Origin: an uncultured Eubacterium sp.
GTDB taxonomy: Bacteria; Bacillota; Clostridia; Lachnospirales; Lachnospiraceae
NCBI GenBank assembly: GCA_945946665.1
Contig: CAMEWO010000020.1
Location: forward strand, 1 to 42,307
Direction: 5' to 3'
Length of the DNA: 42,307 bases
Program-made: the position numbers and the translations under genes
Shown: positions 42,209 through 42,307 of the stretch, piece after piece
Layout: every line of letters begins with the position of its first letter
How positions within the stretch are numbered: position 1 is the stretch's first letter
Notes under the pieces: generated by a model
Database searches by the model: none
What the model saw: only the letters and a program-made list of their open reading frames with translations
Told to the model about the DNA's origin: nothing

Positions 42209-42307
42209 CTCAAAATTTAAAGTCTTTCAAACACTTTATTATCCTGAGCTTTTGAAGAAATCTGATTCCTTCAAAACTTCATACCAAAGTATCTTCATCC
42301 GATATAT

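Overview
The window reads as chromosome of a low-GC Gram-positive anaerobe of the Clostridia, most likely a Lachnospiraceae member (Lachnospira/Roseburia/Butyrivibrio type). This rests on a pyrophosphate-type phosphofructokinase, an ECF sigma factor paired with a DUF4179 protein, a PadR-DUF2812 pair, a TSCPD small protein, a B. subtilis-like yaaO-yaaR-holB-yaaT-yabB-rsmI order, and six tRNA genes without encoded CCA. The genus is inference. No transposase gene, phage module, CRISPR array or rRNA gene was seen.

Layout. Positions 1-4772 (minus strand) form a potassium locus: ktrB, ktrA, a small membrane-anchored LysR-effector-domain-like protein, and kdpD, which runs off the left edge. A nested inverted repeat covers the ktrB leader and its ribosome-binding site. 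Positions 5004-11594 (minus) carry an AI-2E-family exporter, a histidine kinase/response regulator pair, murA and an M23/LysM/G5 cell-wall hydrolase. The hydrolase leader holds three WalR-like boxes with 11-bp periodicity. A flavin reductase-like gene (minus) then faces a plus-strand block. That block has a PPi-type phosphofructokinase with a translationally coupled 90-residue protein, and an ECF sigma/DUF4179 pair.

Positions 16.6-18.2 kb hold two very long palindromes (331 bp and about 177 bp) flanking a D-2-hydroxyacid dehydrogenase gene. Next come pgi, an unrecognised gene and mtnN (all minus), then TSCPD protein, radical SAM/SPASM protein and murG (plus). A PadR/DUF2812 operon follows, convergent with mazG. 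Positions 25.2-29.5 kb are accessory-looking: an unknown membrane protein, a decayed mosaic pseudogene behind an XRE regulator, a second XRE protein with membrane segments, and a Cys-rich thioredoxin-like protein with a UPF0718-type permease. Then come a KDG-kinase-like sugar kinase, an HD-GYP protein, a 51-residue ORF with an overlapping leader ORF, and queT behind a candidate preQ1-I riboswitch.

From 41399 down to 33223 (minus) runs a housekeeping operon: L,D-transpeptidase, Orn/Lys/Arg decarboxylase-like protein, guanylate-kinase-like protein, YaaR, HolB, RicT/YaaT, TrmN6-like methyltransferase, RsmI and endonuclease IV. The right edge is a tRNA operon (Asp-Val-Thr-Tyr-fMet-Phe) with a clear promoter and terminator.

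Working together: several genes serve the envelope (murA, murG, M23 hydrolase, L,D-transpeptidase), central sugar metabolism (PPi-PFK, pgi, KDG kinase), K+ homeostasis, and translation/RNA maturation. The observations most worth checking are the two long palindromes, the ktrB leader with the unusual K+ operon protein, the WalR-like boxes, the small protein coupled to PFK, the mosaic pseudogene, and the overlapping TTG leader ORF.
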